Origin: Cristatella mucedo
Taxonomy: Eukaryota; Bryozoa; Phylactolaemata; Cristatellidae
Length of the DNA: 64,000 nt
Direction of reading: 5' to 3'
NCBI GenBank assembly: GCA_009760855.2
Contig: WPIO01000262.1
Coordinates: forward strand, 62,001 to 126,000
The translations under genes were made by a program, and so were the position numbers. Shown one piece after another: positions 33,140 through 44,208 of this stretch. Positions within the stretch are counted from its first letter, which is position 1. Each line of letters begins with the position of its first letter. The notes under the pieces are model-generated. The model was not told where the DNA came from, did no database searches, and saw only the letters and a program-made list of their open reading frames with translations.

Positions 33140-33875
33140 AATGTCAAGTTGGTCCATGCATTCGTGACATCTCGTCTCGACTTCTGCAACTCACTGCTTA
33201 CTGGCCTACCAGCATGTGCGATCAGGCGATTGCAGCTGGTGCAAAACTCTGCAGCTAGGCTGGTCTGCCGTGAGCGTCGCAGTTGCCACATTACTCCACT
33301 TCTCGCCGACCTGCACTGGTTACCAGTCAAGCAACGGATTGACTTCAAGGTTTTGTCGCTCACTTTTAGGTCTCTTCATTCTATGGCTCCAGCCTATCTT
33401 TCAGAGATACTACCCCATCAGGCAAAGCATCGTACCACTCGCTTTTCGGAATCCAACAGTCTAGAAATACCTCGTACAAACCTTAAATCCTTTGGAGACC
33501 GTGCATTTAGCTCGTATGCTCCCACAGCCTGGAACTCCCTCCCGACCTGCATCAGAACATCCCCTGACCTGACCACATTTAAAAGAAACTTAAAAACATT
33601 CCTATTTAGGACAGCATTTAGTGGGTCCTTGTGATTCGTCCTCGATGTGCTTATGCGTGCTGACACTGTTCATGCTGCCACTAACCACATTTGCATGCTG
33701 ACCCAGTGCATGTAACCCCTAACCATGTTATTCATTTTGTTTGTTTTTCAAGCATGATTTTACTTACTATTCTATTGCGTATCACTTTGCAGCAAATGTA
33801 AAGCGCCTAGAAAGAGATTAAGTTCTCTGAGGGCGCTTTATCAAGTGCAATATTATTATTATTATTATTATTATG
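33140..33875 (+). mobile_element. LINE-A 3' end with intact C-terminal frame
   Basis: The frame 33,089-33,634 reads without interruption from [20 protein letters not shown] through [19 protein letters not shown] to [11 protein letters not shown], followed by the 3' UTR, a perfect hairpin (33,799-33,842) and (ATT)n. It is 5'-truncated just after the start of the region downstream of RT. This is the best guide to the LINE-A C-terminus in this window. Confidence 0.95.
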
Positions 33876-33945
33876 TCAGCATTACATGCAGAAGACAGTT
33901 TAGTAAGCTTAACGTGCTGGAAGGTAGGGAGGAATCAAACTACAG

Positions 33946-34046
33946 ATGCACACACACACACCCACACACAAGCTCACACACACGCTCACACAAACGCACA
34001 CACACACACACACACAAACATGCACGCACACAAACACACACACACA

Positions 34047-34090
<44 letters not shown>

Positions 34091-34125
34091 CACGTACACA
34101 CACACACACACACACAAACGCAACA
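33946..34125. repeat. (CA)n-rich microsatellite
   Basis: Imperfect CA repeat. Spurious His/Thr frames. Confidence 0.97.
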
Positions 34126-34956
34126 TTAACTACTTCTAAATCAGGCCATACGTTGCACCGTTTCTTTTCTTAATCGAGTCGTCTAACTGTGCGTCTAACC
34201 AATACTTTATCCTATGAAAAAGTCCCTGCAGCATATACGCACGTAAAAACAGGAGCGCCATTAAGAATAAGTCATGACATCACGTGCCTTGAGGAAGCAA
34301 AAATGAGAAGCTAAAGATCCTGCTGACCGCACACTATTTGAATAATAAGAATGAATAACTAACTGAAGTATTATACATGCTAGCATTACTCAATTGACGT
34401 GTATACTTTCCCGATTTCTTAAAGTAAGCTAAACCTTCCCTGGTACAACAGCCTCATATACGCAGCAGCAGAAGATCCTTAAGCAGTAATAATTTCACCT
34501 GCAGAGAGAAAGGAAATTTGCATGCTGTAAGACTAAAAAAAACGCGTCCTACATAGCCAAGTGCAAGAAATTTACCCATGACCTAGAAAGGGATTGAGTT
34601 TAGTGAAGGGACTGAACGAGTTGTAACGTATCACTTAAAACAATCTCAATGTGTGAATAATGACTCATATGGTCCAATTATATGTGTACCACTGGCATGA
34701 GTATTACCCACTTGACAATGTAGCTTCCTATTGAATACTCGGTCAAATGTGGCCTTGAAAAAATGTAGCAGTGACCATTGTGGTCCAAGCTGTCCCAAAA
34801 GCAAATAGATAGTCTACTTAGTAAATTTCCTTGAAGGCCCATAGAGAAATGTACAGGTTAGAGTTTCTGACGACAATCAGGCCCAACTAATCCTGCCCTA
34901 AAGCGTCTAGCAAGTTCTTGGTGGTTCTAAGGTCGGCTTTGATGAAATTAAGTGAG
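34126..34956. other. No recognisable feature
   Basis: Nothing recognised. Confidence 0.5.
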
Positions 34957-35125
34957 TAGGGCGGTAATAGCACAGTAGGGAAGGTGCTCACTCTTCATGA
35001 CAGAAGGCTTGAATCGTGCAGTGGGCGATCCTGAATTGCCAACTGCAAGCAGTATTATAGCAGTTAAGGCTCCTCTAAAGCTATCCAAATGATGCTGTTA
35101 AATCATCTATTTTATTTTTCAGATT
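34957..35125 (+). mobile_element. SINE-2 copy, decayed
   Basis: GGGCGGTAATAGCACAGTAGG head, GGCTTGAATCGTGC decayed B box, GGGCGATCC and AGCTATCCAAATGATGCTG blocks in SINE-2 order. Confidence 0.7.
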
Positions 35126-35429
35126 ACGAGAGCTGTTTTTTATTCATACTGACTCGTATTACGAGAGATTCGTATAGCCTCGCATAGTCTTTTTACATTG
35201 TAGAAGGCAGAACACATTCAATAGGTGTAAAAACCGTAAAAAGATTCGTACCGCTTCCCCTAAAGTGCAAAATACACAAATTATTAAAAAACCTTCCACA
35301 ATTATAGCATGGAAATCGAAAACTGGGCTGAGTCTCGGTTAGACCTACTTCAAGAAATAAGGTCTTTTGTGATTAGCTTAAGATTATTTCTTTCAGTTTC
35401 GTTCAGAATCCATTCATCCAATTCATTTT
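35126..35429. other. No recognisable feature
   Basis: Nothing recognised. Confidence 0.5.
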
Positions 35430-35940
35430 AGGTCCCTTCATTCTATGGCTCCGGCCTATCTTTCAGATATACTACCCCATCAGGCCAAGCATCGTACCAC
35501 CCGCTTTTCGGAATCCTACAGTCTACAAATACCTCGTACAAACCTCAAATCCTTTGGAGACCGTGCATTTAGTTCGTATGCTCCCAAAGCCTGGAACTCC
35601 CTCCCGACCTGCGTCAGAACATCCTCCGACCTGACCACATATAAAAGGAACCTAAAAAACACCTATTTAGGACAGCATTTAGCGGGTCCCTGTGATTCGT
35701 CCTTGATGTGCTTATGCGTGCTGACACTGTGCATGCTGTCACTAACCACATTCGCATGTTGACCCTGTGCATGTCACCCACCCCTAACCATATTATTCAT
35801 TTTGTTTGTTTTTCAAGCATGATTTTACTTACCATTCAGTTGCATTTCACTTTGCAGCAAATGTAAAGCGCCTAGAGAGAGATTAAGTTCTCTGAGGGCG
35901 CTTTATCAAGTGAATTATAATTATTATAATTATTATTATT
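35430..35940 (+). mobile_element. LINE-A 3' end
   Basis: Starts GGTCCCTTCATTCTATGGC ([17 protein letters not shown]), open to 35,762, with the hairpin at 35,864-35,902 and an (ATT)n tail. Confidence 0.93.
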
Positions 35941-36815
35941 CGCAGAACCTAAAACTACTACCTCGGACACACTGACTTGCTGCTCTCGCTGTTTGACGGC
36001 TTTTCTTCTTTGGAAGTTCTTTGGACTGCTTTGGGGGCAGCTTTGGTACGCAACACTTACTTCATAAGTTAACTGCAGAAATAGTGAACTGGAAACACGC
36101 AGATACCTGCAGCCTCTTGTTGTCATCAAAGGAGTATCTAGATATACATTCACTTAGGTATATACATATACGTTTATTGAACAGGTGGCCTAAATAGTCA
36201 TGTGGTCATAATAATTATATTTTTGGAGATTAATAGGAGCAAAGTTCTCAATATTTTAATGAATTCGTACACAGATCAGTGATACGTACTAGAAGCTTTA
36301 ACAATTTATCCTAGAGACGATCATAAAAAATATAGTCCTATATAAACTGTCGTATATAGATAGACTTGTTAATGATCAGTTCACCGAGTATAATTCCACT
36401 GCGAGCCACTAGTACGAATACAAACACCAATTTTGTTGAAATGAAAAATAGTTCCAATACATTCATACTTTTTAACGTAGCTCTATCACCTCTAATCGCA
36501 ATTTTTTAAATTTCATATGTGCCGTAATCATAACCCAGGGTTCAGATGATTGCAGCCCATTTCATATACTTTCAAGACACAGCATTTTTGAAAAAGCGTC
36601 ACTCTCTACAAAAAGTAGAGCTACAGCAGAAGTTTGTTAAACTTTGTTTTCGAAGATCTATATCCTCGGCCAACCTTAATAAAAAGTTTACGAACAAACC
36701 GAGTTTCTAGGCGCTAAGCACATTCTTAATTTATCTAGTATGATCTGAATGGACATCAACCTGAGTTCACAGAATAGAGACTCACCGAAACGATTAGCAC
36801 TGCTGCTATGCTCAC
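35941..36815. other. No firm feature, possible 3' end of the CARD gene
   Basis: On the minus strand a donor-like GAAGTAAGTG lies near 36,060, and a Lys/Ser-rich open stretch follows (ending SSKSVCPR then stop). A terminal exon is possible, but no good acceptor pairs with it. Confidence 0.25.
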
Positions 36816-36951
36816 CTATCAATGCTGCGAGTTGATCAGCTGCCACATTATCTTGAAGAGGCGATACAAAAATTTCAGCAGTTTTCCCACCCTTCTTTAG
36901 CACGAAGTCAATGACAAGTTTTCTAGCAGCCTCCGTGGGGGTGAGGCGAAC
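36816..36951 (-). CDS. CARD-gene exon, second half of CARD
   Basis: 136-nt exon on the minus strand: acceptor ..CGATTCGTAG before 36,951, donor GTGAGC after 36,816. Entered in phase 0 it reads VRLTPTEAARKLVIDFVL, then KKGGKTAEIFVSPLQ, then ADQLAALIG. This fits helices 4-6 of a caspase-recruitment domain (pattern T....AR.L.D.VL.KG..A..IF...L). It joins in phase to the exon at 40,414-40,583. CARD domains mediate homotypic assembly of apoptosis or immune signalling complexes. The rest of the protein is not identified. Confidence 0.6.
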
Positions 36952-37799
36952 CTACGAATCGCATAGGCTTATAAGATACACAGAAATGATCCCAAGAAAG
37001 ATCTGCCAATTAAAGCAGACAAGCATATCTGACATCGTGTGCTGGAATACACCACGAATATAATAATATAATTTAATAGAAGTATTCAACATGAATAAAG
37101 TGGCAGGGATAACAAGTATTTTTTTGAAAGCATTAAGAATTTATGAAAGTAATTATGAAACTCATTTTAGACATGACACTACATCTAAAAGTATATTTAC
37201 ATAATATTTGTACTCGACAGTGATTTGTAGTGGCCTATGTCGACTTCATTTAATCTCGAACTGCTTCTTTTCAGTTAAGGCAACTCGAAAGTCAAGTGCT
37301 CTACAGTTGACAACACAGAAACTTATTAGCCTTGTCAAAATCTTGACAGGCTTAAAAAAATACTGCTCTACTACAGAGGTTCCTGCCGGAGCAACAAAAA
37401 AGCACAAAGCTCGTGATAGAGACGGGTATCCTTAAAAATCCTAAACAGGTCACCTTCAGAAAAACAGTCTTTTTAGGAACGAAGCAGGAAACGGTCACAA
37501 TCAACGACTACCAAACTTAGGGTAGTTAATGGCAAAAACAGCAAGATCTTCAGCTGACTAGTTTGGCTGTATACATCTGCATGCTGACTCACTACCACCA
37601 AAAGCTAGGGAATCGCTATCAAATGACGATCGGTAAGAATGAAGCAAAAGGTCGGCATATGAATTAATACGTTTACTTAGCAGCCGTCATTTTAACAGTA
37701 TGAGATTTAGCAGCTGTCATGCTTAATCGTCAGGACGACTATGCCAGCCAAGATAAATTTGGAGGGGTGGGACACAGCAGGAGCCTGACCGACGGGGGC
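36952..37799. other. Intron-like sequence, nothing recognised
   Basis: Lies between the two CARD exons. A minus-strand open stretch around 37,260-37,390 follows an acceptor-like GTTGCTCCGGCAG, but phase and donor do not fit well. Confidence 0.35.
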
Positions 37800-38460
37800 A
37801 GGACTACGACCAGCTAATTTGACTTAATTTAAAATTCTCTAGGTCTAGTGTTGCTTTCTCGAATGTCGGACTACAGATTTTTGAAAGGCGCTGAGAGACA
37901 TGACCTGAGGCTAAAGGCATATTAATGATGTTAGTTATGCATGGCAGCAGCAGATCAATGCAACGTAGGAGCAGGACAGTGGAAATAGCGTCCAAAGGAC
38001 TTGTTGTCTTCTTCGATTGGGATATGAACTTCAGGATGAGGTCACTAGTGACCTGCTTAAATGTAGACATTGAGGTGCTGCAAGGAATCGAGGGACAACA
38101 TTATAGGGGGGATGCTGTCATCGCAGGGATGGACTCTCCAATCTTGTCTATCTTCTGGACGAAGAAGCTAGAGAAGCGATCAACAGATCATCACAGGGAT
38201 CATCAGGTAACGTGGAGGCAGTTGAGGAAATGGTTAATCGTCGACGTCAGCATTTTTGGATTGTGCATCTGTGATTCAACAATGTTTCCATAAGAAGCTA
38301 GACTTAGCCTTTGCTAGGATCGATTGGTATGACCTACCGTAGTCTTCGTATGCCTGACGACGGATAGTCAGTCCTGATCTTTTTTAAGCTTGCACTTAGT
38401 AGAACTAGCTAGTTTAATGTCTGTGGTAAACCGCAGGCCGTCTGGGCTGGGGCTCACAGT
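37800..38460 (-). mobile_element. LINE-A pre-RT/RT-finger fragment
   Basis: Minus strand: FKQVTSDLILKFISQSKK, SPLDAISTVLLLRCIDLLLP, NIINMPLASGHV. Upstream, with stops, come blocks of the linker before RT. It lacks the rest of the RT and a tail, so it is a piece of a disrupted copy. Confidence 0.85.
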
Positions 38461-38470
38461 GCGCCTACTC

Positions 38471-39155
38471 AATAATAATAATAATAATAATAATACACTT
38501 AATAAATCGCCCTCAGAGAACTTAATCTCTTTCTAGGCGCCTTACATTTGCTGCAAAGGGAAATGCAATTAAATGGTAAGTAAAATCATGCTTGAAAAAC
38601 AAACACAATGAAAAAAAAACATGGTTAGGGGTGACATGCACAGGGTCAGCATGCAAATGTGGTTAGTGGCAGCATGCACAGTGTCAGCACGCATAAGCAC
38701 ACGGAGGAAGAATCACAGGGACCCACTAAATGCTGTCCTAAATAGGTGTTTTTAAGTTCCTTTAAAATTTGGTCAGATCAGGTGATGTTCTTACGCAGGT
38801 CGGGAGGAAGTTCCAGGCTTTGGGAGCATACGAACTAAATGCACGGTCTCCAAAGGATTTAAGGTTTGTACAAGGTATTTGCAGACTGTAGGATTCCGAA
38901 AAGAGGATGGTACGATGCTTGGCCTGATGGGGGAGTATATCTGAGAGATAGGTTGGAGCCATAGAATGAAGGGACCTAAACAGAGGTACAATTTCGTCGA
39001 GTATGTCAGCTAGTGTCGTGTTGTAGTTATCTACCAATGGTGATAGGTCGGAAGAGAGCTCGAGAGGTGAGGCAGATGTTATTGCAGAGACAGCGTCAAT
39101 GTCAAGGGTATTAATTATATTGTTATTGTTGAGTTCTCTTGGGGTCATGCACATC
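38471..39155 (-). mobile_element. Internally deleted LINE-A copy
   Basis: The minus-strand frame 38,762-39,154 joins an N-terminal LINE segment (DIDAVSAITSASPLELSSDL, NYNTTLADILDEIVPL) directly and in frame to [19 protein letters not shown], removing the whole RT domain. The 3' UTR, hairpin and (ATT)n tail at 38,472 are retained. Confidence 0.85.
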
Positions 39156-39506
39156 TTTTATAATACTAATACTAATATTATTGTTAGAGGATGGCATGGC
39201 AACTAAAGCAGTGGCCCCTGACAAATTATCACTACAATTAAAAAACCAGTTACCGATTACTTATATTCTAAAGTAATTAAAAATTTATGTAGGACAATAA
39301 ATCCATAGGTCTGGAAGGCTGATACTTATCCGCCCATGAATACAACAGAAGTTTCAGGATATCTTGACAGAGGGCAACCCTTTATGCCATAGCATCATAC
39401 AAAGGTGTTCAAAACTCGAAAGCTCAGTATGCAGAGCCAGCTGTTTTTTTCCAAAGCTTATGGGTTTGCAGATAAATACAAATACTAAAAATAGTTATTG
39501 ATAGAA
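39156..39506. other. No recognisable feature
   Basis: Nothing recognised. Confidence 0.5.
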
Positions 39507-40260
39507 TAATAATAATAATAATGCATTTAACATAGCACCCTCAGAGAACTCAATCTCTTTATAGTCACTTTACATATGCCACAAAGGAAGTATGATCGAA
39601 TGGCTAGTGGTAGCCTGCTCGATAAACAGTAAGAATAACATGGTTAGGGGTGACATGCACAGGGTCAGCATACAAGTGTGGTTAGTAGCATCATGCCCAG
39701 TGTCAGCACGAAAGAGCACATACGAGACGAATAACAGAAACACACTAAATGACTCAATGCATAGGTGCATTATAAATTTATTTTTAAATGTGGTCAAGTC
39801 AGGGGATGTGGTGACGCAAGACTGGAGTAAGGTCCAGGCTTTGAGAGCATACGAACTAGAGGCACGGTCTCCAAAGGATTTAAGGTTTGCATGAGCCGTA
39901 ATGGCTCACTGGGTAAGGTGGTTGCTTTTCGCGACTTTGGCCCCAAGGTCGTCGGTTCGAATCCTGTGGTGGGCGATCCTTTATCGCCACTGCAAGCGGT
40001 GGTGATAGCCGTCAAGGCTCTCCTGTCGCTATAGAAAACGAGGCTGTTAAATCAATAGGATTTACTTATTTATTTTACGAGGTATAGGTAAACAGTAAGT
40101 TTCCGAAAAGCGAGAAACTAGTATCCTTAGAATGGTGAGGCAGTAGATCTGATAGGTAGGCTGGAGTAAAAGAATAAAGGGGCCTAAAAGTTCGCCACCA
40201 AAGCTTGAAGTCAATGCGTTGCTTGACTGGCAGCCAGTGCAGGTCGGCCAGAAGTGGTGT
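39507..40260 (-). mobile_element. LINE-A 3' end, interrupted by SINE-2
   Basis: Reverse LINE-A: tail (AAT)n at 39,508, 3' UTR, C-terminal coding blocks to 39,895, then resuming at 40,077 (GGTATAGGTAAACAG ... TTGACTGGCAGCCAGTGCAGG) to about 40,260. Confidence 0.9.
39896..40076 (+). mobile_element. SINE-2, canonical copy, nested in LINE-A
   Basis: A box TGGCTCACTGG at 39,902-39,912 and perfect B box GGTTCGAATCC at 39,954-39,964. A possible stem, CGCCACTGCAAGCGGTGGTG, follows, then the 3' block TCGCTATAGAAAACGAGGC. Flanks ATGAG (39,891-39,895) and ACGAG (40,077-40,081) are a probable 5-bp target duplication with one mismatch. Confidence 0.92.
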
Positions 40261-40261
40261 G

Positions 40262-40385
40262 ATGATAATAATAATAATAATGCAGTTGATAAAGCGCCCT
40301 CAGAGAACTCTTCCTAGGCGCTTTACATTTGCTGCAAAGGGAAATGCAATTGAATGATGAGTAATATCATGCTCTAAAGTAATAT
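40262..40385 (-). mobile_element. LINE-A tail-only fragment with shortened loop
   Basis: (AAT)n then GCGCCCTCAGAGAACTCTTCCTAGGCGC: the hairpin stem is intact but the loop has lost about 9 bases relative to other copies. Confidence 0.88.
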
Positions 40386-40413
40386 CGCTCGAAGATAAGA
40401 AATCTCAACCTAC

Positions 40414-40583
40414 TTGCGTTATTGCCTCCAGCTCTGACAACATTAGTGTCTGTTTTTCGAACATGTAAGTAGCAATGTTCACGGTCTGTTCCTTCGTAAG
40501 GTGATCTGTAAAACGGGTACTATTTCCACGTATAGCAACCATGTTTCCCTTGATGGCTGGTACAGATAGTGAGGAACGTGTTC
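40414..40583 (-). CDS. CARD-gene exon, first half of CARD
   Basis: 170-nt exon on the minus strand with a strong acceptor (TATCTCTTTTTAG) before 40,583 and donor GTAGGT after 40,414. Entered in phase 1 it reads TRSSLSVPAIKGNMVAIRG, then FTDHLTKEQTVNIATYMFEK, then LMLSELEAITQ, and ends in phase 0. The last third fits CARD helices 2-3 (L..KQ..L..SELE.I). It continues in phase into 36,816-36,951 across a 3.5-kb intron that now holds LINE-A copies. Family beyond CARD not recognised. Confidence 0.6.
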
Positions 40584-40704
40584 CTAAAAAGAGATACAAA
40601 TCTGTTTGTTAAACGAGGAACTACGTGGATATAAGCTTTAAATTCGACCGAATTCAGCGCTGTATTTCAAAGAGACCAGCAAGAATTCAACCAATTTACG
40701 AGAC

Positions 40705-41065
40705 ATGAAAAAGTTTAGAGATGGCCATTTGTTTCCTCCCGTTAAAGACAGTTGGTGCCAAAAGCTTTTGCTCAGGCTGTGGGACCCATTTCCATAAGTC
40801 TTATTTAACGACATATATTCTCCTGCTGCCGACTATAGCACACCCTTTCCAGGCGTCCCGAGCTGCCACTTCCGAGCTACTCTTTACCTTTACTGCTCTC
40901 CCGACTCAGCTATGCTTCTTCGTGTTGGTTGAGATGAAGTCTACTGGTGACCAAATGCATACAAAAATCTGCTTAGGCTTTGAGGGTGCTATAGAAAACT
41001 CGCCGCTGTGAAACCGACAAAGCTTTAGTGGCTTTGTGGATTTACATACAGATATAAATATAATA
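40705..41065 (+). mobile_element. LINE-B 3' end, degenerate
   Basis: TTAAAGACAGTTGGTGCCAAAAG ... GAGATGAAGTCTACTGG ... GGCTTTGTGGATTTACATAC in LINE-B order. Confidence 0.8.
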
Positions 41066-41640
41066 ATAATGCATTTGTTATAGAGAACTCAGAAAACTCC
41101 ATCTTTCCTGCAAAGGAAGCAAGATCGAATACTTAGTGGTAGCATGTGCAACCTTGATGAGCATAACATGGTTAGTAGTGACATGCACAGGGCCATCATG
41201 CAAGATGGTTAGTGGCAGCATGCTCAGTGTTAGCATGCATAAACACATAAAGGATGAATCACATTGGCCCAATAAATGCTGTGATGAATAGACGGATTTT
41301 TAGCTTCTTTTTAAATGTAGTCAAAACAGGGATGCCATGACGCCAGTCGGAAGTGAGTTCCAGGCTTGGGAGCATTCTACTCAAGGCACGGTCTCCAAAG
41401 AAATTGAGGATTGCTTGAGGTATAGGTAAGCAATTAGGTTCCGAAATGCAGGGGGTCCGACGCTTAGCCTGGTGTGGATTACATCTGATAAGTAGGCTGA
41501 TATGGGGACCTAAAAGTGAGTGACAGAACCTTGAAGTCTATGCATTTTTTTTACTGGGAGCCAGATCAGCTGGATGATGTAGCAACTGTCACACTAACGA
41601 CAAACGACCCTAGCTAAAGAGTTTTGCACCAGCTGTAAGC
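41066..41640 (-). mobile_element. LINE-A 3' end, degenerate
   Basis: Reverse LINE-A from AATAATAATGCATTTG through GGTTAGTAGTGACATGCACAGGG and CACGGTCTCCAAAG to a region equivalent to [10 protein letters not shown]. The 3' UTR has deletions, including part of the hairpin. Confidence 0.85.
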
Positions 41641-41889
41641 ACCAATATTGACAATATATAAATCATTTGTATTCACCTATGAAACGTGGTAAGGCATACT
41701 ACAAAACCGTGCGGCAACGAGAAGTTAGGGTCCGGAGCCAGCTGACTGGAATGTTAAGGCACTTAATTGAATTGTTTTCATTCCTCAGAGCAAATTCTTT
41801 CGGCTCAAACCTTGGTCCAAGTGTTTCAGCACGATCGTGCTGCTAAAATAGTAAGCTCAGAGAGGCTGATTCATAATGTGGCTGGTCTC
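41641..41889. other. No recognisable feature
   Basis: Possible continuation of decayed LINE sequence. Not supported. Confidence 0.4.
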
Positions 41890-42140
41890 TAAAGCCACTA
41901 GTTGTGCTAGATGTCAATGGGAGAATCGCACAAAGAGCTCCCCCTTAAAGTATAGGGTATCCTAGGGACCCGTATTAGGATCATCTCAATTTACGCTCTC
42001 CCTCTTATTATCCGGCTTATTTAATCGCCGATCATTATCTAGGTTTTCATGCAGACGACAGCTGTACATGTGCTTTCACACCTCAGCACTTTATAGAATC
42101 TCAAAACTAAGCTTCATTACACAATGAATGGCTGACATGG

Positions 42141-42386
42141 TGTGTGAGAACACGACTCTGCAGCCTGCGGGAGGTGGGCAGAGACACGACGAGGGCTCAG
42201 ACTGCCTACGCAGCCACAGGCTCACGAGTAGTGGAGGGCTGATAATGACTCGGCAGTCCTGCCCAAATGGATGTATTGGCCGGCGTGGTTTTGGAGAACT
42301 AAGTGCTAGGTGTTGTAGCCAGCAGCAGGCTTGCTGCTTGGTCGCTCTACCCAGCCCGACGACAGGTCGCACGGAGGGCTGTCATG
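42141..42386. mobile_element. Unknown 246-bp GC-rich insertion with TSD
   Basis: Interrupts LINE-A exactly at ...GACATGG / CATGGATGG. CATGG occurs at 42,136-42,140 and 42,387-42,391, where LINE-A has it once. GC-rich and unlike its surroundings. No pol III boxes or terminal inverted repeats are obvious. Confidence 0.6.
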
Positions 42387-42441
42387 CATGGATGGCAGTA
42401 AACTTTCCTAAATTAAACGGTGAAACTAACTTTATAGTTAT

Positions 42442-42536
42442 AAAAATAATAATAATAACATCAATACACTTGATAAAGCACCATCATAAAACTCAATTTC
42501 TTTCTAGGCGCTTTACATTTGCTGCAAAGAAAACAG
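42442..42536 (-). mobile_element. LINE-A tail inserted in older LINE-A, with TSD
   Basis: 95 bp of reverse LINE-A tail with hairpin. Flanks ATAGTTAT (42,434-42,441) and ATAGTTGT (42,537-42,544) are an 8-bp duplication with one mismatch. Confidence 0.85.
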
Positions 42537-42974
42537 ATAGTTGTGGGCAAGACTATTTATTGTTTGGTACTCTGAAAGTGGTAAGCCTAACCTTCAAACT
42601 GGTCGCTCTGCTAGCATATCTCACTTAGCCTCTGCTTGAAGTCTGGGTATCATGTTCCAACATAATCTTTCGCTAGATGAACTAATTCCATACTAGCATG
42701 CCTACTTTTAGCTATATATCGTTGCAAAAACACGGGTCCGTTGTGTCTGCAGACATGGATACTCCAGTCAAGCTGGTCCCCCCATTTGTGACACCCTGCA
42801 TCGACTCATGTAGCACCACTCGCAGGTCTTCATGGCTCTGCAATACGAGGCTTACATACAGTTAGTGTAAAACTCTGAAGCTCTGACTTGTCAATCGTAA
42901 AGCTCAAAACTTCATCGGGTTCATCGGGTCTCCAGTCAACGTCCTGCATCATCTCCATGCTTGGGAATATAACT

Positions 42975-43036
42975 ATAGAATTTAGTTATATAGCACCATC
43001 AAAGAACTCGATCTCTTTCTAGGTGCTTTACATTAG
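42975..43036 (-). mobile_element. LINE-A tail-only fragment with compensated hairpin
   Basis: In element orientation the stem is AAAGCACC ... GGTGCT, against AAAGCGCC ... GGCGCT elsewhere. Both stem sides changed so that pairing is kept. Confidence 0.8.
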
Positions 43037-43399
43037 CAGTCGTCACTCACTTATCTCGGTTAATCACTTTCAGACTCTACGGTTACCAGTGAATTTCCAC
43101 TAGGTAAGATTCTTTATTTATAAATTGAATATTTTCGTAGTTAGAACATGGAAAAACTTGTCGTGATACTGTAAATACGGTTATAACATTATAAGAGCCC
43201 TCTGGACATGCAATATGACCTCTTTAGATACAATTGCACTCGCATTTACACAAGGAGTGATCGACCCGCTGCACCTGGCAGTGAAGGATTTGCAGGGGTG
43301 CTCGAATACACAGGCCTACAGTCCATGCGTACACAAACAAAATATTTGAAAACCACCAAGGAGCAAAGCTGCGAAAGTTGGAGCTAGAAGTGGAGAGGG
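43037..43399. other. No recognisable feature
   Basis: Nothing recognised. Confidence 0.5.
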
Positions 43400-43975
43400 A
43401 CGACTGTAATGCTCAAGAGGCATGGTGGCATGATGGAATGGTTAGTAGTAGCAGGCTCAGTGGCATTAATCATAATGAGGTTATAGGTGACTTGCACGGA
43501 TCAGCATGCAAAGATGGTTACTGGCAGCATGCACAGAGTCAGCAGACATAAGCACACAATAGACGAATCCCATGCACCCACTAAATTCTGTGATAAATTA
43601 ATGGGTTTTTGCTTCTTTTTAAATTACGCGAGTAAGGGGATGTCAAGATGTCTATTAGGAGTGAGTTACAGGCTTTGGAAGCCAACGAAGTAAAGGCCCT
43701 GCTCTCTATTAAAAATTAAGGTTCGTATCAGGTGAAGCAAAACAATTTAAACCAGAAAAGCAGGTGATGCGATGCCAAGCCTGGTGATGAGTATATCCGA
43801 TAGGTAGGCTAGAACCAAGGAATGAAGGGACCTAAAAGTGACTGACTGAGCCTTGAAGTCGATGCTCTGCTTGATTGGACGTCAGTGCACGTACACAAAA
43901 AGTGGAGTGATGTGGCAGCTGCAATGCTAATGACAGACTAGGCAAGCTGGAAAGTCGCGTACCAACTACAAGTGC
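43400..43975 (-). mobile_element. LINE-A 3' end, degenerate, tail lost
   Basis: Reverse LINE-A blocks: GGTGACTTGCACGGATCAGCATGC, CCACTAAATTCTGTGATAAAT, AAGGGACCTAAAAGTGACTGAC, GTCGATGCTCTGCTTGATTGG. Ends about 43,975. Confidence 0.82.
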
Positions 43976-44208
43976 CTGACTGCTTAGTCTGACAAACAAG
44001 CAAGCAGTGAGTTACAGCAATCAAGTCAGGATGTCAGAAAGGCCTGGGCCAGCTTAGCTGTAATATCACTGTCTAATGAAGCTTGAATTGTAGCAATGCT
44101 ATGTACTGCGTGACAGCAGACTGGATGAGGCAGCTTATGCGGTCGTATAACTAAAGGTCACTTTGGAACAGGTCGCTTTGGAACAGGACACGTTGACTCT
44201 GTGCTGAT
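43976..44208. other. No recognisable feature
   Basis: Nothing firm. Confidence 0.45.

Larger units (their letters stand above)
41890..42950 (+). mobile_element. Old LINE-A copy with two insertions
   Basis: Degenerate plus-strand LINE-A RT: CTTAAAGTATAGGGTATCC (GVPQGS area), GCAGACGACAGC (YADD area, about 42,052), GGATGGCAGTAAACTTTCC (MA.NF.KLN) and later CTGGTCCCCCCATTTGTGAC (LV.AFV). It is cut by an unknown 246-bp insert and by a reversed LINE-A tail. Confidence 0.8.

Noticed and set aside
33909-34173. His/Thr and Cys/Val repeat frames
   Set aside because: Translation of the (CA)n microsatellite.
39896-39970. tRNA gene from perfect A and B boxes
   Set aside because: Same reasoning; part of the nested SINE-2 with target duplication.
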